7,897 bases of DNA from an uncultured Stenotrophomonas sp. Lineage in GTDB: Bacteria > Pseudomonadota > Gammaproteobacteria > Xanthomonadales > Xanthomonadaceae. The notes beneath the pieces were generated by a model. That model saw nothing but the letters and a program-made list of their open reading frames with translations, had not been told where the DNA came from and made no database searches. How positions within the stretch are numbered: position 1 is the stretch's first letter; each line of letters opens with the position of its first letter. This document shows, piece after piece, positions 5,484 to 7,897 of this stretch. The stretch covers positions 1-7,897 of the forward strand of contig CAMICU010000167.1 of the NCBI GenBank assembly GCA_946223375.1. The letters are read 5' to 3'. A program made the position numbers and the translations under genes.

Positions 5484-5993
5484 TCAGCCGCCGGGCGGCG
5501 TGGCCCCGTGCGCGGCGCCCGACTGCGCCGGCCAGATCAGGTCGGAAAGGTCGTAGCCCTGCGCCGCCGCCACCGCCAGCCATTGCCCGGCAAGCGCGCG
5601 GTCCAGGTGCGGCTGCCGATGCAGCAGCCACAGGTACTTGCGTGAGGGTTCGCCGACCAGCGCGGTCTGGTAGTCCGGGTCCAGCTTGATGATCCAGTAG
5701 TCGCCCTTGGTGAAGGGCACCCACTGCAGCGCTTCCGGCAGGAAGCTGACCTCCAGTCGTGCATTGCTGTCGTCGACCGGCCGCGCCCTGCCCTCGGCCT
5801 GCTCGACCTTCTGCTCCTCGTTGATGCAGGTGTTGAGGACCCGGATCGAGCCGTCGTCGTTGCGCGTGTACTCCGCGGTGATGTCGCGCGCGCCGGCATC
5901 CTCGTGGCGCATCGGCTTGCGTGCTATCTCGAACCAGCGTCCAAGGTAGCGCGCGACGTCCACCTGGGCGACCGTGCTCAGCTCGTTGGTCAT
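5484..5993 (-). CDS. Bacterial lipocalin family protein (Blc-like)
   Basis: The product is 169 residues, close to the usual length of bacterial lipocalins. The first conserved lipocalin region, YLGRWFEIARKP (16-27), contains the G-x-W motif that opens the barrel. YWIIKLDPDYQTALVGEPSR (99-118) and the following KYLWLLHR (119-126) match the Blc signature, with Arg126 packing against Trp20. Blc-type lipocalins bind fatty acids or lysophospholipids and are tied to membrane maintenance. E. coli Blc is an outer-membrane lipoprotein, but no signal peptide or lipobox is visible here, so this form appears cytoplasmic. The start at 5993 is chosen because AGGAG lies 8 nt upstream. A longer frame reaches 6035, but its 14 extra residues (MVAHMPASRTGVDD) are not signal-like and would contain the ribosome binding site. 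A terminator follows. Confidence 0.93.
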   Translation of the reverse strand: MTNELSTVAQVDVARYLGRWFEIARKPMRHEDAGARDITAEYTRNDDGSIRVLNTCINEEQKVEQAEGRARPVDDSNARLEVSFLPEALQWVPFTKGDYWIIKLDPDYQTALVGEPSRKYLWLLHRQPHLDRALAGQWLAVAAAQGYDLSDLIWPAQSGAAHGATPPGG

Positions 5994-6001
5994 GTCATCC
6001 A

Positions 6002-6006
6002 CTCCT
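6002..6006 (-). promoter_or_regulatory. Ribosome binding site fixing the lipocalin start
   Basis: AGGAG on the minus strand, 8 nt before the ATG at 5993-5991. It lies inside the longer in-frame extension and therefore argues against the upstream starts. Confidence 0.65.
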
Positions 6007-6077
6007 GTACGTGAGGCTGGCATGTGAGCAACCACGGCCGTACCACCACGTGAAGGCCTCGCCCGCCGTTGTCACCC

Positions 6078-6101
6078 GCTGCTCATCGTGCGGTGAGCAG
6101 C
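6078..6101. repeat. Perfect 8-bp hairpin between oxidoreductase and lipocalin genes
   Basis: GCTGCTCA (6078-6085) and TGAGCAGC (6094-6101) form a perfect inverted repeat with an 8-nt loop. No T-run follows on either strand. It may be a transcript 3'-end structure for the oxidoreductase mRNA or an operator upstream of the lipocalin gene; the sequence does not decide. Confidence 0.5.
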
Positions 6102-6117
6102 ATGCAGCGACCGCGCA

Positions 6118-6139
6118 GCCCCGCCGGCGGATGCGGGGC
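6118..6139 (-). terminator. GC hairpin directly after the oxidoreductase stop
   Basis: GCCCCGC (6118-6124) and GCGGGGC (6133-6139) form a perfect 7-bp stem with an 8-nt loop, only 4 bp downstream of the oxidoreductase stop codon (6146-6144). It lacks a T-run, so it is at most a non-canonical or attenuating terminator, followed 17 bp later by the second hairpin. Confidence 0.4.
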
Positions 6140-6143
6140 GTGG

Positions 6144-7897
<1,754 letters not shown>

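Noticed and set aside
5994..6035. 14-residue N-terminal extension of the lipocalin
   Set aside because: Not signal-like and it contains the AGGAG that serves the ATG at 5993.

Overview
The window is high-GC chromosomal DNA. Gene content and codon use point to a gammaproteobacterium of the Xanthomonadaceae, most likely a Stenotrophomonas relative. That is an inference from overall character, because no rRNA or other marker gene is present. No phage, transposase or integrase gene and no CRISPR array is visible.

Layout from left to right. (1) The N-terminal part of an exported patatin-like phospholipase (minus strand) runs off the left edge. (2) A 12-helix MFS efflux transporter (minus, 487-1662) and a LysR-type regulator (plus, 1824-2729) are divergently transcribed. 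Their shared AT-rich control region carries three ACAAT/ATTGT half-sites. This is a classic regulator/efflux pair. (3) From about 2821 to 5346 there is an accessory-looking island. It is bounded by two related, same-orientation imperfect repeats of about 90 bp (2821-2910 and 5255-5346). One half of each repeat strongly resembles an integron attC site and the other half carries a degenerate palindrome. Between them lie a small minus-strand gene of unknown function whose 3' end runs directly into the left attC-like site, an AraC-type regulator with a GyrI-like effector-binding domain, and a secreted alpha/beta hydrolase 17 bp downstream in the same apparent operon. (4) Right of the island, all genes are on the minus strand: a bacterial lipocalin with a good intrinsic terminator, preceded by the C-terminal ~583 codons of an FdhF/YdeP-like molybdopterin oxidoreductase that runs off the right edge.

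How the genes may work together: the LysR regulator probably controls the MFS exporter. The AraC/GyrI protein probably senses a small molecule and controls its neighbour hydrolase, which acts outside the cytoplasm. The lipocalin and oxidoreductase are codirectional, but two hairpins and a separate ribosome binding site lie between them, so they are probably separate units.

The observation most worth following up is the pair of attC-like repeats and the orphan cassette-like gene. They suggest a relic or solitary integron-cassette insertion without a local integrase.
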